From the NCBI RefSeq assembly GCF_900290235.1, contig NZ_OLMK01000025.1:1-64000 (forward strand): a stretch of 64,000 bases of DNA. The letters run 5' to 3'. Shown here piece after piece: positions 15,729-23,870 of this stretch (the stretch's first letter is position 1; every line of letters starts with the position of its first letter). The notes beneath the pieces are model-generated. The model was not told the DNA's origin. It saw nothing but the letters and a program-made list of their open reading frames with translations, and searched no databases. Made by a program: the position numbers and the translations under genes. This DNA is from Streptomyces sp. MA5143a. Lineage in GTDB: Bacteria; Actinomycetota; Actinomycetes; Streptomycetales; Streptomycetaceae.

Positions 15729-17096
15729 TCAGCCGGTCACCGGCCGCAGCTTCGCGCGGAAGTGCCGCAGGATCGGCGACTGCTCCACGATCCGGAAGCC
15801 GTGCACCGACCCGGCGTCCTTGGCGATCTTCTCCAGGGTCCGGCCGACGTGGTCGTAGTGGCTGCGCGTGTACACCCGGCGCGGCAGCGCCAGCCGCACC
15901 AGCTCGTACGGCGCGCTCTTGATCGGGTTGCCGTCCTCGTCCTCCTCGCCGAGGTAGAGCGACCCGAGCTCCGCCGAACGGATCCCGCCTTCGAGGTAGA
16001 GGCGGCAGGCGAGGGCGTGGCCCGGGTAGTTGTGCGGCGGTATGTGCGGCAGCAGCCGCCCGGCGTTGAGGTAGAGGGCGTGCAGGCCCGGCGGTTCGAG
16101 GATGTCGACGCCCGCCGCGCGGACCCGCCCGGCGAGATGCGTGGCGACCTCGGCCCGCTCCGCGAGATAGCTGGGCTCAGTCACCTCCAGCAGGCCGACG
16201 GCCATCATGTCGAGGTCGCGGCCGGCGAGTCCGCCGTAGGTGGCGAAGCCCTCGGTGGCGATGAGGAGCCGTTCGCACTTCTCGGCGAGCACGGGGTCGT
16301 TCAGTCCGATGAAGCCGCCGATGTGGACGATGGCGTCCTTCTTGGCGCTCATCACACAGCCGTCGGCGAGGCGGAACGCCTCCTCGGCGACCTGGCGCGG
16401 GGTGTGGCCGGAGTAGGCGGCCTCGTGACGGGTCACCAGCCAGGCGTTCTCGGCGAACCGGGCGGCGTCCAGGATCATGGGGACGCCGTGGCGGCGGCAG
16501 AGCGCGGCGGTGGCCTTGAGGTTCTCCATGGAGACGGGCTGCCCGCCGCCGCCGTTGTTGGTGATCGTCATGACGACGACGCGCACCCGGGAGGCGTCCG
16601 GTCCCTCCAGCCAGGTCCGCAGCGCGTCGAGGTCGATGTTCCCCTTGAACGGCTGCTCGCTGTCGAGGTCCTTGGCCTCCGGGCACGGCAGGTCATGAGC
16701 CTGACACCCGGAGAGTTCGACGTTGGCGCGGGTGGTGTCGAAGTGGGTGTTGGCCAGCACGATGCCGCCCGGTTCGAGGAGCGTCGAGAACAGGATGCGT
16801 TCGGCGGCGCGCCCCTGGTGGGCGGGGAGGATGTGCGGGAAGCCGGTCAGCTCCGTCACCGTCTCGTGGAAGCGGTAGAAGGAGCGCGAGCCGGCGTAGG
16901 ACTCGTCGCCCTCCATGCCGGCGGCGAGCTGGGCGGCGGAGATGGCGCCGGTGCCCGAGTCGCTGAGCAGATCGATGGTCACCTCGTCGGCCCGCAGGTC
17001 GAAGAGGTTGTAGTCCACCCGTTTCAGCGCCTCCTCGCGCTGCTCACGGGTGGTGAGGGCGAGCGGCTCGACGACTTTGATGCGGTAGGGCTCCAC
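15729..17096 (-). CDS. tnaA: Tryptophanase-type beta-eliminating lyase
   Basis: A 455-residue PLP enzyme of the tryptophanase/tyrosine phenol-lyase family, near the usual ~470. The PLP lysine is the second Lys of SAKKDAIVHIGGF (residue 253), with DAARFAENAWLV before it. The position that is Asp137 in E. coli tryptophanase and Thr in tyrosine phenol-lyase is Asp here (HFDTTRAN). The position of TPL Arg381 / TnaA Ile396 is Leu (SAELGS). Both favour an indole substrate. It follows the prenyltransferase by 30 bp, so the likely reaction is cleavage of a prenylated L-tryptophan to prenylindole, pyruvate and ammonia. Confidence 0.88.
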   Translation of the reverse strand: MEPYRIKVVEPLALTTREQREEALKRVDYNLFDLRADEVTIDLLSDSGTGAISAAQLAAGMEGDESYAGSRSFYRFHETVTELTGFPHILPAHQGRAAERILFSTLLEPGGIVLANTHFDTTRANVELSGCQAHDLPCPEAKDLDSEQPFKGNIDLDALRTWLEGPDASRVRVVVMTITNNGGGGQPVSMENLKATAALCRRHGVPMILDAARFAENAWLVTRHEAAYSGHTPRQVAEEAFRLADGCVMSAKKDAIVHIGGFIGLNDPVLAEKCERLLIATEGFATYGGLAGRDLDMMAVGLLEVTEPSYLAERAEVATHLAGRVRAAGVDILEPPGLHALYLNAGRLLPHIPPHNYPGHALACRLYLEGGIRSAELGSLYLGEEDEDGNPIKSAPYELVRLALPRRVYTRSHYDHVGRTLEKIAKDAGSVHGFRIVEQSPILRHFRAKLRPVTG

Positions 17097-17126
17097 TGTG
17101 GTCTGTGCTCCTGTTGCTCTGTGGAC

Positions 17127-18299
17127 TCAACTGATGGCTGGTGTGCCGGGGACCGGCTCGCGTGCCGTGCCGGAGGGCGCCCGCTGGAGGGGCGGCGGGG
17201 AGGCCGGCGGCAGGACCTCGTACGCCTCCGAGGAGAGGTACGTCGTCACGCGCGGCGGTCTGCCCCGTTCGTGGGCCAGCGCCACGTACGCGATGAGCCC
17301 CCGCCCGTCGCGCGGTGCGCGCGGGGTGAGGGCGGTCAGCGCCCGTTCGAGTACGGCGGGGTCGACGCCGTGGCGGGCGAGGACGGCCGTGGCCCGGTCG
17401 AGCGCCACCCCGTCGTGCGGGACGTACCCCCGGATCGGGACGTGCAGGGTGAAGCCGGTGGGCCCGCCCGTCGTCCGGGTGAAGGAGTGGCAGGTCAGCA
17501 CGGGCCGCCGGTCGAACCGCGCCTCGGGGCCCGGTGTCCCGTCGTCGTAGCCGCCCGTCTGCCGGAGGAAACCTTCCAGCACCTCGGCGTCGGGGCCGGC
17601 ACCCATCCGGGACAGCCCGCCCGCGTCGGGCACCCTCAGTTCGCGATGGGTGACGTACACCTTCACGCGGGGCGCCTGCCAGTCGCCGAGGTCGAGGGCG
17701 AGGAAGGGGTAGCCGTCGCCGGACGGCAGCGTGTCGAAGGCGCCCCGGTGGCCGAGCCGGTCCAGTGCCTCGCGTACGGTCTCGGCGGCCCGGTCCGCGC
17801 CGCGCGCCGCCGGGTTCAGATAGACCTTGACCTTGGGGACGCCGCCGGGCCGCAGTTCCAGCGCGATCCACAGGGCCAGCGGGCCCTCGGGGTCGTCCGG
17901 GAGGAACAGATCCTCCAGCAGGTCGAGCTGGCCGGTGGCGAAGCCCCAGCGGTCGGCCATCGAGCGGACGACCGCCAGCCCGGCCCGGCCGTTGTCCCGC
18001 AGGCTCTCGGCCCCGCTGCCCGGTTCCAGCAGCACCCGCAGGGCCGGGGGCCCGTCCGGGACGAACGACAGCGAGAACTCCACCGGTGTGGAGTCGTCGG
18101 AGAGGAAGGTCCAGGCGGGGGGCGGCAGGTCCAGGGACCGTTCGGCGACCCCGGCCAACGCGTCGGTCAGCACCCGCGCATAGGTCTCGGCGTCGGCCTC
18201 GTCGATCCCCGACACCTGGCACAACCGCAGCAACTGGCCCGTCACGAGACCGCCGAGCGTCTTCGTCGCCCGCGCCTCCACGGCGCCGGGCCCGCTCAC
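17127..18299 (-). CDS. ABBA-fold aromatic (tryptophan) prenyltransferase, DMATS type
   Basis: A 390-residue protein matching bacterial dimethylallyltryptophan synthases. The barrel strands show as WTFLSDDSTPVEFSLSF (with the Glu expected to hold the indole NH), PKVKVYLNP and PRVKVYVTH (Lys/Tyr pairs that bind the diphosphate) and RPPRVTTYLS. It should transfer a dimethylallyl group to tryptophan; Streptomyces members attach it at C5, C6 or C7, and the position cannot be read here. It starts at GTG 18299, whose GTGA overlaps the stop of a 63-codon leader ORF, and is followed by tryptophanase. The pair predicts a prenylindole product. Confidence 0.87.
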   Translation of the reverse strand: MSGPGAVEARATKTLGGLVTGQLLRLCQVSGIDEADAETYARVLTDALAGVAERSLDLPPPAWTFLSDDSTPVEFSLSFVPDGPPALRVLLEPGSGAESLRDNGRAGLAVVRSMADRWGFATGQLDLLEDLFLPDDPEGPLALWIALELRPGGVPKVKVYLNPAARGADRAAETVREALDRLGHRGAFDTLPSGDGYPFLALDLGDWQAPRVKVYVTHRELRVPDAGGLSRMGAGPDAEVLEGFLRQTGGYDDGTPGPEARFDRRPVLTCHSFTRTTGGPTGFTLHVPIRGYVPHDGVALDRATAVLARHGVDPAVLERALTALTPRAPRDGRGLIAYVALAHERGRPPRVTTYLSSEAYEVLPPASPPPLQRAPSGTAREPVPGTPAIS

Positions 18300-18487
18300 G
18301 ACAGGCCCCCCGGGGTGCGGGAGGACACAGAAAGATACCCGCCGACCTCGGCGGGTATCTCGTCGCGCGGTAACTGACGGGTGGTCACGCCCCCCGGAGA
18401 GCCTTCGTTCCCCAGGGGGCCGCGCCGTCGGGAGCGGTGGTGTGCGGCGGAAGGTCGAGCAGCGGCGTCGTCGGAAACGTGGTCCAC
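18296..18487 (-). CDS. 63-residue leader ORF ahead of the prenyltransferase
   Basis: GTG 18487 is preceded by AAGGGAGG four bases away, one of the better ribosome sites in the window. The TGA at 18296-18298 overlaps the prenyltransferase GTG. The peptide is polar, has no tryptophan and matches no family I know; its C-terminal third reads LPRDEIPAEVGGYLSVSS. That part is encoded by the terminator-like hairpin at 18333-18360, so ribosomes crossing it would unfold the hairpin. It may be a regulatory leader, a real small protein, or a chance frame. Confidence 0.5.
   Translation of the reverse strand: MDHVSDDAAARPSAAHHRSRRRGPLGNEGSPGGVTTRQLPRDEIPAEVGGYLSVSSRTPGGLS
18333..18360 (-). terminator. 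Terminator-like hairpin in the prenyltransferase leader (possible attenuator)
   Basis: On the minus strand AGATACCCGCCG, a 4-base loop and CGGCGGGTATCT form a perfect 12-bp stem followed by TTCTGTG. It lies 33 bases before the prenyltransferase start, downstream of the P450 gene and inside the leader ORF. It could end conservon transcription, attenuate the prenyltransferase, or both. Confidence 0.65.
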
Positions 18488-18588
18488 GACACCTCCCTTG
18501 TTTCGTTAGTCACCACGAATGCCGCCGCGTTACTACCCCTTAGGTTGAATCTTCATGCAGTGTCAGGACGTCGCTCCTGTTGCGTGCA

Positions 18589-19932
18589 TCACCCCTTCAA
18601 CCAGGACAGGAAGGAGCTCCAGACACCCGACCGCTCCGCCCTGCGGCCGGCCGGCGCCTGGTGGTCGGTCCGTGCGGTCTCCTGCGCACGCGGCGGGGTG
18701 GGCCGGTGCACGACCTGCGGGGTGAAGCGGCACGGCAGCACGGCGAGCGCCCGGTGGAACGGGCCCGGCCGCCAGGTCAGGCTGTCCTCCGGCACCGCCA
18801 GCTCGATGTCGTGCAGCCGGTTCAGCAGGTTCTCGATGGCCGTCATGGTGACCAGCCGGGCGAGGTCCTTGGACGGGCAGGCGTGCGGGCCCGCGCTCCA
18901 CGCGAGGTGGGCGCGCCGGCCGCCGGTCTGCCGGGCCGCGGCCAGCGCCGGGTCGGTGTTGGCGGCGGTGATGCTGACCAGCACCAGGTCGCCGGCGCGC
19001 ATCTTCGTCCCGGCGAAGTCCAGGTCGGAGGCCGGGTAGTGGGGCGCGTAGTTCGCCATGGGCGGGTTCTCCCACAGCGTGTCGTCGATGGCCTCCTCGA
19101 TGAGGCCGCCGTCGGCGTACTGGTCGTGGGTGAGCAGCCGGTGCAGGGTGTTGCCGATGAGGTTGCGCAGCGGTTCGGCGCCCGCGCCCAGCAGCAGGAT
19201 CAGCTGGTGGACGAGTTCCTCGTCGCTCAGCCGGGCCTCGTGCCGCATCAGGTGCGAGGTGACGTCGTCGGCGGGCCGGGCCCGCTTCAGCGCCACGAGT
19301 TCGCCGACGGCCTGGCCGAGCACCATGTTGGCCTTCTCGGCGTTGACGCCCTCGAAGACACCGGAGATACCGAAGACGACCCGGTCGCCGACGTCCGCCG
19401 GGCAGCCGAACAGCTCGTTGAACACGAGCAGCGGCAGCTGCTTGACGTAGTCGTTCATCAGGTCGACCGAGCCGCGCGCGGCGACCTGGGCTATCAGGTA
19501 GTCGGAGGCGCGCTTGGTCATCTCCGTCAGCTGCCGGGAGTCCACGCGGGCCAGGCTGTCGGTGATCGCCTGGCGCAGCCGGGCGTGCTCGGCGCCGTCG
19601 GTGAACATGGCGTTGGGCCGGTAGCCCAGCATCGGCACGACGGGGTTGTCCGGGCCGATCCTGCCCTCGGCGACGTCCCGCCAGCGCCGGGCGTCCTTGC
19701 GGAAGTTGCTCGAGTCCTGGAGCAGGTGGAGCGCCGTCGCGTGGTCGGTGACGAGGGTCGCGTCCACACCGGGCGCGATCTCGACCGGCGCGGTCGCCCC
19801 GAAGCGCCGCAGGTACGCGTAGTACGCCTGGGGGTCGGCGGCGTACTCGGGGGTGTACAGCGGCACCGGCAGTCCGCTGCCGTGGGCGGGGCACCCGGGT
19901 GGCGGAACGGGGGAGTGGGGTTCGGGGGTCAT
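18589..19932 (-). CDS. cvnE: Conservon-linked cytochrome P450 lacking the ExxR arginine (CYP157-like)
   Basis: A 447-residue soluble P450. The haem loop is WSAGPHACPSKDLA with ligand Cys352; it has Trp for the usual Phe and Pro for the Gly after Cys. The I-helix reads LLLGAGAEPL. The K-helix, usually ExxR, reads DDTLW, so the arginine is absent. Loss of ExxR is documented for the CYP157 family of Streptomyces, whose genes sit in conservons. It follows cvnD by 16 bp on the same strand. A ~37-residue C-terminal tail ends in WSSFLSWLKG. Role may be signalling rather than tailoring. Confidence 0.88.
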   Translation of the reverse strand: MTPEPHSPVPPPGCPAHGSGLPVPLYTPEYAADPQAYYAYLRRFGATAPVEIAPGVDATLVTDHATALHLLQDSSNFRKDARRWRDVAEGRIGPDNPVVPMLGYRPNAMFTDGAEHARLRQAITDSLARVDSRQLTEMTKRASDYLIAQVAARGSVDLMNDYVKQLPLLVFNELFGCPADVGDRVVFGISGVFEGVNAEKANMVLGQAVGELVALKRARPADDVTSHLMRHEARLSDEELVHQLILLLGAGAEPLRNLIGNTLHRLLTHDQYADGGLIEEAIDDTLWENPPMANYAPHYPASDLDFAGTKMRAGDLVLVSITAANTDPALAAARQTGGRRAHLAWSAGPHACPSKDLARLVTMTAIENLLNRLHDIELAVPEDSLTWRPGPFHRALAVLPCRFTPQVVHRPTPPRAQETARTDHQAPAGRRAERSGVWSSFLSWLKG

Positions 19933-19948
19933 GTCTTTCGTCTTGCTC

Positions 19949-20542
19949 CTAACGGGCGCGGTCCATCAAGTAGCGGACGAGCGTGATCAGCGCTTCGGCG
20001 GACGATCTCTCGTCGCGCGCGTCGCAGACGACGACCGGGGTGTCGTCGAGCAGATCGAGCGCTTCGCGCAGCGCCCTCTCGTCCCGCAGTGGTGAACCGT
20101 CGAAGTGGTTGACGGCGATCGCGTAGTCGAGCCCGTACTGCTCGATCAGGTCGATCACCGCGAAGGAGTCCGCCAGCCGCTCGGGGTCGACCAGCACCAG
20201 CGCGCCGAGGGCGCCGCGTGCCATGTCCTCCCACATCTGCACGAAGCGCTGCTGTCCGGGCGTACCGAACAGATACAGAACGACGCGTTCGCTGACGGTC
20301 AGCCGGCCGAAGTCCATGGCGACCGTGGTGGTGGTCTTGCCCTGGACCCCCTTGAGGTCGTCGATGGCCTCACCCGCGCGGGTCATCGTCTCCTCGGTGG
20401 ACAGCGGCGAGATCTCGGAGATCGACCCGATGAACGTGGTCTTGCCCACCGCGAAGTGCCCGACCACCAGGATCTTCACGGCGGTCTGGGTCTCCCCGCC
20501 CCGGACGTACGCCTGCTCATCCAAACTTGGCCCGGAGACCAT
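19949..20542 (-). CDS. cvnD: Conservon small GTPase-like protein CvnD
   Basis: A 197-residue Ras-like ATP/GTP-binding protein of the conservon type. The P-loop is VVGHFAVGKTTF, the switch II region is YLFGTPGQQRFVQMWEDMARG, with the NKxD position replaced by AVNHFDGS. Conservon GTPases work with the Roadblock and DUF742 partners at the membrane-bound CvnA, as an analogue of a G-protein-coupled system. Its start lies 26 bp inside cvnC, so the two are translated together. Confidence 0.93.
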   Translation of the reverse strand: MVSGPSLDEQAYVRGGETQTAVKILVVGHFAVGKTTFIGSISEISPLSTEETMTRAGEAIDDLKGVQGKTTTTVAMDFGRLTVSERVVLYLFGTPGQQRFVQMWEDMARGALGALVLVDPERLADSFAVIDLIEQYGLDYAIAVNHFDGSPLRDERALREALDLLDDTPVVVCDARDERSSAEALITLVRYLMDRAR

Positions 20543-20894
20543 TCAGCACCTCCTCGAGAATCTGCAGGTTGGCCACGGGGGCCCGCTGCTCGGGCGGGCG
20601 GCTGATGAGGTAGCCGCCCTCGGAGAGCGCGGCGAGCAGGATCTTCACCACGCCCACCGGGAGCTGCATGTGCCCCGCGATCTCGGCGACGGAGAGGTAG
20701 CCGCCGACGCACATCCGCAGCACCTCCTGCTCCTCCGGGGAGAGGCGGGCGGGCCGCTGCTGGTGGTCGGCCGCCGCCGTGACCAGCGTGATCAGCGAGA
20801 ACTGACCCTCGCCGGGCAGATGACGGCCGCCCGTGATGACGTACGGCCGCACTAATTCGGCGGCCTCGTGCTCCTGCTTGTCGGCATCGCTCAT
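20517..20894 (-). CDS. cvnC: Conservon DUF742 protein CvnC
   Basis: A 125-residue protein of the DUF742 family, seen by LVRPYVITGGRHLPGEGQFSLITLV near the start and a winged-helix-like region, VLRMCVGGYLSVAEIAGHMQLPVGVVKILLAALSEGGYL. It overlaps both neighbours (4 bp with cvnB, 26 bp with cvnD), which is the conservon pattern. It may bridge the GTPase to a transcriptional or membrane output. No membrane segment. Confidence 0.93.
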   Translation of the reverse strand: MSDADKQEHEAAELVRPYVITGGRHLPGEGQFSLITLVTAAADHQQRPARLSPEEQEVLRMCVGGYLSVAEIAGHMQLPVGVVKILLAALSEGGYLISRPPEQRAPVANLQILEEVLNGLRAKFG

Positions 20895-21292
20895 GGCCGT
20901 ACCACGCTGCTCTCGCGAGGCGGAGCAGTCAGAACCTTGCCCAACTGCCCGACAAGCTGCTGCATCCGGAAGGTGATGTCCGCCATGTCGACGTCGGAGG
21001 ACGCGGACACGGCGAGGTAGGCGCCGGCGCCGGCGGAGATCAGGAAGATCCAGCCGCCGTCGAACTCGACCAGGGTCTGCTGCCAGCGCAGATCGGATCC
21101 GTCACAGAAGAACGCCAGCGACCGGCTCAGCGACTGCAGACCGCTCATGGCGGCGGCGGCCTTGTCCGCGTCGTCCTTGCTCACGTCCTTGGAGCGGGCC
21201 CGCTGGAGCCCGTCGGCGGAGATGAGCACGGCGTGCAGAGCCCCGGGGATCTCCAGGGCGCTGTCCAGCATCCAGGAAAGATCGTTGTTCAT
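20891..21292 (-). CDS. cvnB: Conservon Roadblock/LC7 protein CvnB
   Basis: A 133-residue Roadblock/LC7 protein: LSWMLDSALEIPGALHAVLISADGLQ begins the fold and GGWIFLISAGAGAYLAVSAS completes the sheet. In other systems such proteins (for example MglB) regulate the nucleotide state of small GTPases, so this one likely acts on CvnD. It overlaps cvnA and cvnC by four bases each. Confidence 0.93.
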   Translation of the reverse strand: MNNDLSWMLDSALEIPGALHAVLISADGLQRARSKDVSKDDADKAAAAMSGLQSLSRSLAFFCDGSDLRWQQTLVEFDGGWIFLISAGAGAYLAVSASSDVDMADITFRMQQLVGQLGKVLTAPPRESSVVRP

Positions 21293-22497
21293 GAGACCTC
21301 GTGCCCTTCACTGCTCGCGTCACCCGTGCCGCTCGACCGCTCGCCGTCGGGGTGTGTGGCGCGACCCTTGTCCGTGCCCTGCTTGAAGGCGGCCATGATC
21401 GCCGCCGTGTCCTCGCTGCGCCGCCGCGGGGCGGGCGGGGCCGACGGACCGCTGTTGGAGACGAGCGCCATGGGCCGCTTGCGCCGGCGCCGGGGCAGGC
21501 CGTCGTCGGTGGTCGGCAGGGGCAGGGAGGGCTCGGGGCCGGCCTCGCGCGCCACGGCGACCGTGTCGACGACCGGCGTCCGCTCCCGGGTCTCCTGGAC
21601 GACCGCGACGGGCTCCTGCGGCTCCTGCGGGGTCGGCATGTCGGTGAGCAGCTCGTCGGGCAGCAGCACGACGGCCCGCACACCGCCGTACGGCGACGTG
21701 GAGTCCACGGAGACCGTGAAGCCGAACCGCTCGCAGAGCACACCGATCACGGCGAAGCCGAACTGCGGCGGGTTGCCGAGTCCGGACACACCGGAGGCAC
21801 GCTCGCTCGTCAGGAGCTTCTCGGCCCTGGCCTTCTCCTCCTCGTTCATACCGACACCGGCGTCGTCGACGACGATGCAGACGCCCTTGGGGACGGTACG
21901 GACGTTGATCTCCACCACGGTGTCGGGGCTGGAGTAGCTGGTCGCGTTGTCGAGCAGCTCGGCGAGCGCGAGCGCCACCGGCTCCACGGCACGGCTGGTG
22001 AGCCCGAAGTCCACCTTCGACAGGATCTGCACACGCTGGAAGTGGCGGATCCTGCCCTGGGCGCTGCGGACCACGTCGTAGACCGAGGCCACGTCGCGGT
22101 GGCGGCCGAGCCAGCCCTCGCAGAGCACGGCGATGGACTGGGCGCGGCGACCGAACTGCGCGTTCATGTGGTCGATCTCCAGGAGGTCCTGGAGCATGAC
22201 GGAGTCGCCGTACTTGCGCTGGAGACCCGAGATGATGCGCTGCTGTTCGGCGGCGAGACCCTGGAGCGTCCTCATCGCGGACTTCAGGGCCGTACGCGTT
22301 TCCGCCTCGGCCTCCTGCTGCGCCTCTCGGACGGACTGGGAGTAATGAGTCTCCAACTCACCGTAGTGGTTCTTGAGCCCTGCGATCTCCTGTCGTAATC
22401 CGCGGGCCGCCCGTCGCTGGCGAACAACGAGGGCGGCTGCGAGAAGGGTTAGGACAAGAAGAACCCAAAGCACCGGATTCTGTATGTATGGCGTCAT
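21289..22497 (-). CDS. cvnA: Conservon sensor, histidine-kinase-like ATPase CvnA
   Basis: A 402-residue protein. ATG 22497 follows GAAGAGGG and starts MTPYIQNPVLWVLLVLTLLAAALVV, a single N-terminal membrane span. A coiled coil (about residues 30-110) leads to a HATPase domain with the N-box ALAELLDNATSYSSP, G1 VVDDAGVGMN and G2 GLGNPPQFGFAVIG. There is no phospho-acceptor H-box with the usual surroundings. The last ~110 residues are low-complexity. It heads the conservon and would be its membrane receptor. Confidence 0.92.
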   Translation of the reverse strand: MTPYIQNPVLWVLLVLTLLAAALVVRQRRAARGLRQEIAGLKNHYGELETHYSQSVREAQQEAEAETRTALKSAMRTLQGLAAEQQRIISGLQRKYGDSVMLQDLLEIDHMNAQFGRRAQSIAVLCEGWLGRHRDVASVYDVVRSAQGRIRHFQRVQILSKVDFGLTSRAVEPVALALAELLDNATSYSSPDTVVEINVRTVPKGVCIVVDDAGVGMNEEEKARAEKLLTSERASGVSGLGNPPQFGFAVIGVLCERFGFTVSVDSTSPYGGVRAVVLLPDELLTDMPTPQEPQEPVAVVQETRERTPVVDTVAVAREAGPEPSLPLPTTDDGLPRRRRKRPMALVSNSGPSAPPAPRRRSEDTAAIMAAFKQGTDKGRATHPDGERSSGTGDASSEGHEVS

Positions 22498-22966
22498 GAG
22501 ACCCTCTTCAGGCGGCTGAAGGCCAGCTACTGAAATCCCGTCAATGCGCGCAGACCGGAGGTCGCCCATCCAGGGTCGCCGCCCAGGCTGCCCCCTTGGC
22601 GAGAGGTGCCGCTTTTGCACCTATCCGTCCGTTCGGCAAGTGCGGTGATCGTATCACCGCAATGAGTCATGATGAGACGTCAAGATGCGGAATCCTTATG
22701 AAACTTGAGCGACAGCCGACAGTTACTGGCCCTGCGCTATTCGTAGTTGGTAAACCATCGCTCGCGACCATACTGCCGGAACCGCATTTCACCGGCGTCA
22801 CGGGGTTCCTGTCCCCCGTCTCGCGCTGAATTGCCGCGCGTCAGCACAGCGCGGTGCGATGTGCGGAACGTCCTGTTCGACACACCTCACGAAGGCGCCA
22901 GGGTCCTAAGCGGAAGCGGGCGGCGGCGGGCCGACAAGCCTGCCGGTGGTCCCGTACCGTGCCCGC
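22498..22966. other. 469-bp intergenic region between the conservon and a divergent gene
   Basis: The region is less GC-rich than its surroundings around 22660-22760. It holds the 21-bp dyad at 22641-22661 in the presumed cvnA control region, and a TTGACG on the minus strand at 22678-22683. I see no gene in it. Confidence 0.6.
22641..22661 (-). promoter_or_regulatory. Perfect dyad operator candidate upstream of the conservon
   Basis: TGCGGTGA, five bases (TCGTA) and TCACCGCA form a 21-bp dyad 144 bp before the cvnA start. Its minus-strand centre contains GATACGAT, which resembles a -10 element, so a bound repressor could block transcription. Confidence 0.5.
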
Positions 22967-23623
22967 GTGGACCTCTTCTCACGTTCCTGGGCGGCGCTGC
23001 GCGCGGCGGTCGCCGAGTTGCCCGACGAGGACTTCGCCCGGCCCTCCGGGTGTGCCGGCTGGCTCGTCCGGGACCTCGTCTGCCATCTGGTCGTCGACGC
23101 GCAGGACGTACTGATCACCTTGGTGACGCCGGCCGACGCCGAGCCGACCGCGGACGCGGTGACCTACTGGAGTGTGACGCACGAACTCCCGTCCGGCGAC
23201 GACCCGTTGGACGCGTTGATCGTCCGCCTCGCCGCCGCGTACGAGGAGCCGGGCCTGCTCAGGTTCCACCTCGACGACGTCGGCTCCGCCGCGGGCCGCG
23301 CCGCCGCGCTCGCCGACCCCGGCCTCCTGGTGAGCACCCAGGACAAGGTGCTCACCTCCGGCGACTACCTCACCGCGTACGTACTGGAGTGGACCCTGCA
23401 CCACCTGGACCTGACGGCCCACCTGCCGGGCGTTCCGGGTCCGCCCGCCGAGGCCCTGGCCCACTCCCGCGCGATGCTGGAGCGGATCGCCGGGACAACG
23501 TTCCCCGCGTCGTTCACCGACGAGGACGTGCTGCTCGTGGGAACGGGGCGGCGGCGCCCCACGGAGGCGGAGGGGGCCGCGCTCGGGGAGCGCGCGGAAC
23601 TGCTGCCGTTCGTGGTCGGTTGA
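22967..23623 (+). CDS. Maleylpyruvate isomerase-like (DinB-fold, mycothiol-dependent type) protein
   Basis: A 218-residue protein. Its N-terminal helical bundle MDLFSRSWAALRAAVAELPDEDFARPSGCAGWLVRDLVCHLVVDAQ matches the mycothiol-dependent maleylpyruvate isomerase N-domain (GWxxxDLxxHL with His), as does the second metal-side patch VLEWTLHHLDLTAHL. The family uses His ligands for a divalent metal in thiol transfer or isomerisation. GTG 22967 fits the conserved N-terminus; a GTG at 22946 is possible. No neighbour suggests its substrate. Confidence 0.78.
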   Translation: MDLFSRSWAALRAAVAELPDEDFARPSGCAGWLVRDLVCHLVVDAQDVLITLVTPADAEPTADAVTYWSVTHELPSGDDPLDALIVRLAAAYEEPGLLRFHLDDVGSAAGRAAALADPGLLVSTQDKVLTSGDYLTAYVLEWTLHHLDLTAHLPGVPGPPAEALAHSRAMLERIAGTTFPASFTDEDVLLVGTGRRRPTEAEGAALGERAELLPFVVG

Positions 23624-23796
23624 CGCGCCCGCCGGCCGCCCCCTCCCCGCCCAGGCTCGGCCCGGCGCACCGCCGCGGTCGGTCAGACGTAGCTCCAGCG
23701 CCAGGCGTTCGACTTGTACACGCACGTGATCCGGTCGCCGCCCTCGGTGGTGGTGACGGCGCCGTGGTCGCTGTTGCGGCAGAACTGCCCGGCCGA

Positions 23797-23870
23797 TTGA
23801 CATGCTCCTCGCCCTGAAGGGCGGGGATTCTGGCCTTCCTCGACTGGTTGCCGTGCCGCTATGAGGAACG
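23797..23870 (-). ncRNA. Putative 3' part of the TnpB guide RNA (omega RNA)
   Basis: In IS605-group elements the guide RNA runs through the 3' end of tnpB to the right end of the element. Here that end holds a stem AGGGCGGGG/CCTCGCCCT (23807-23826, one G-T pair, loop of 2) immediately before the border. Only family knowledge and this hairpin support the call; the 5' end is unknown. Confidence 0.4.

Noticed and set aside
18589-19932. P450 as a tailoring enzyme of the prenylindole genes
   Set aside because: It fits the conservon order (right after cvnD, ExxR missing) better; a hairpin and leader ORF separate it from the prenyltransferase. Not excluded, only unsupported.
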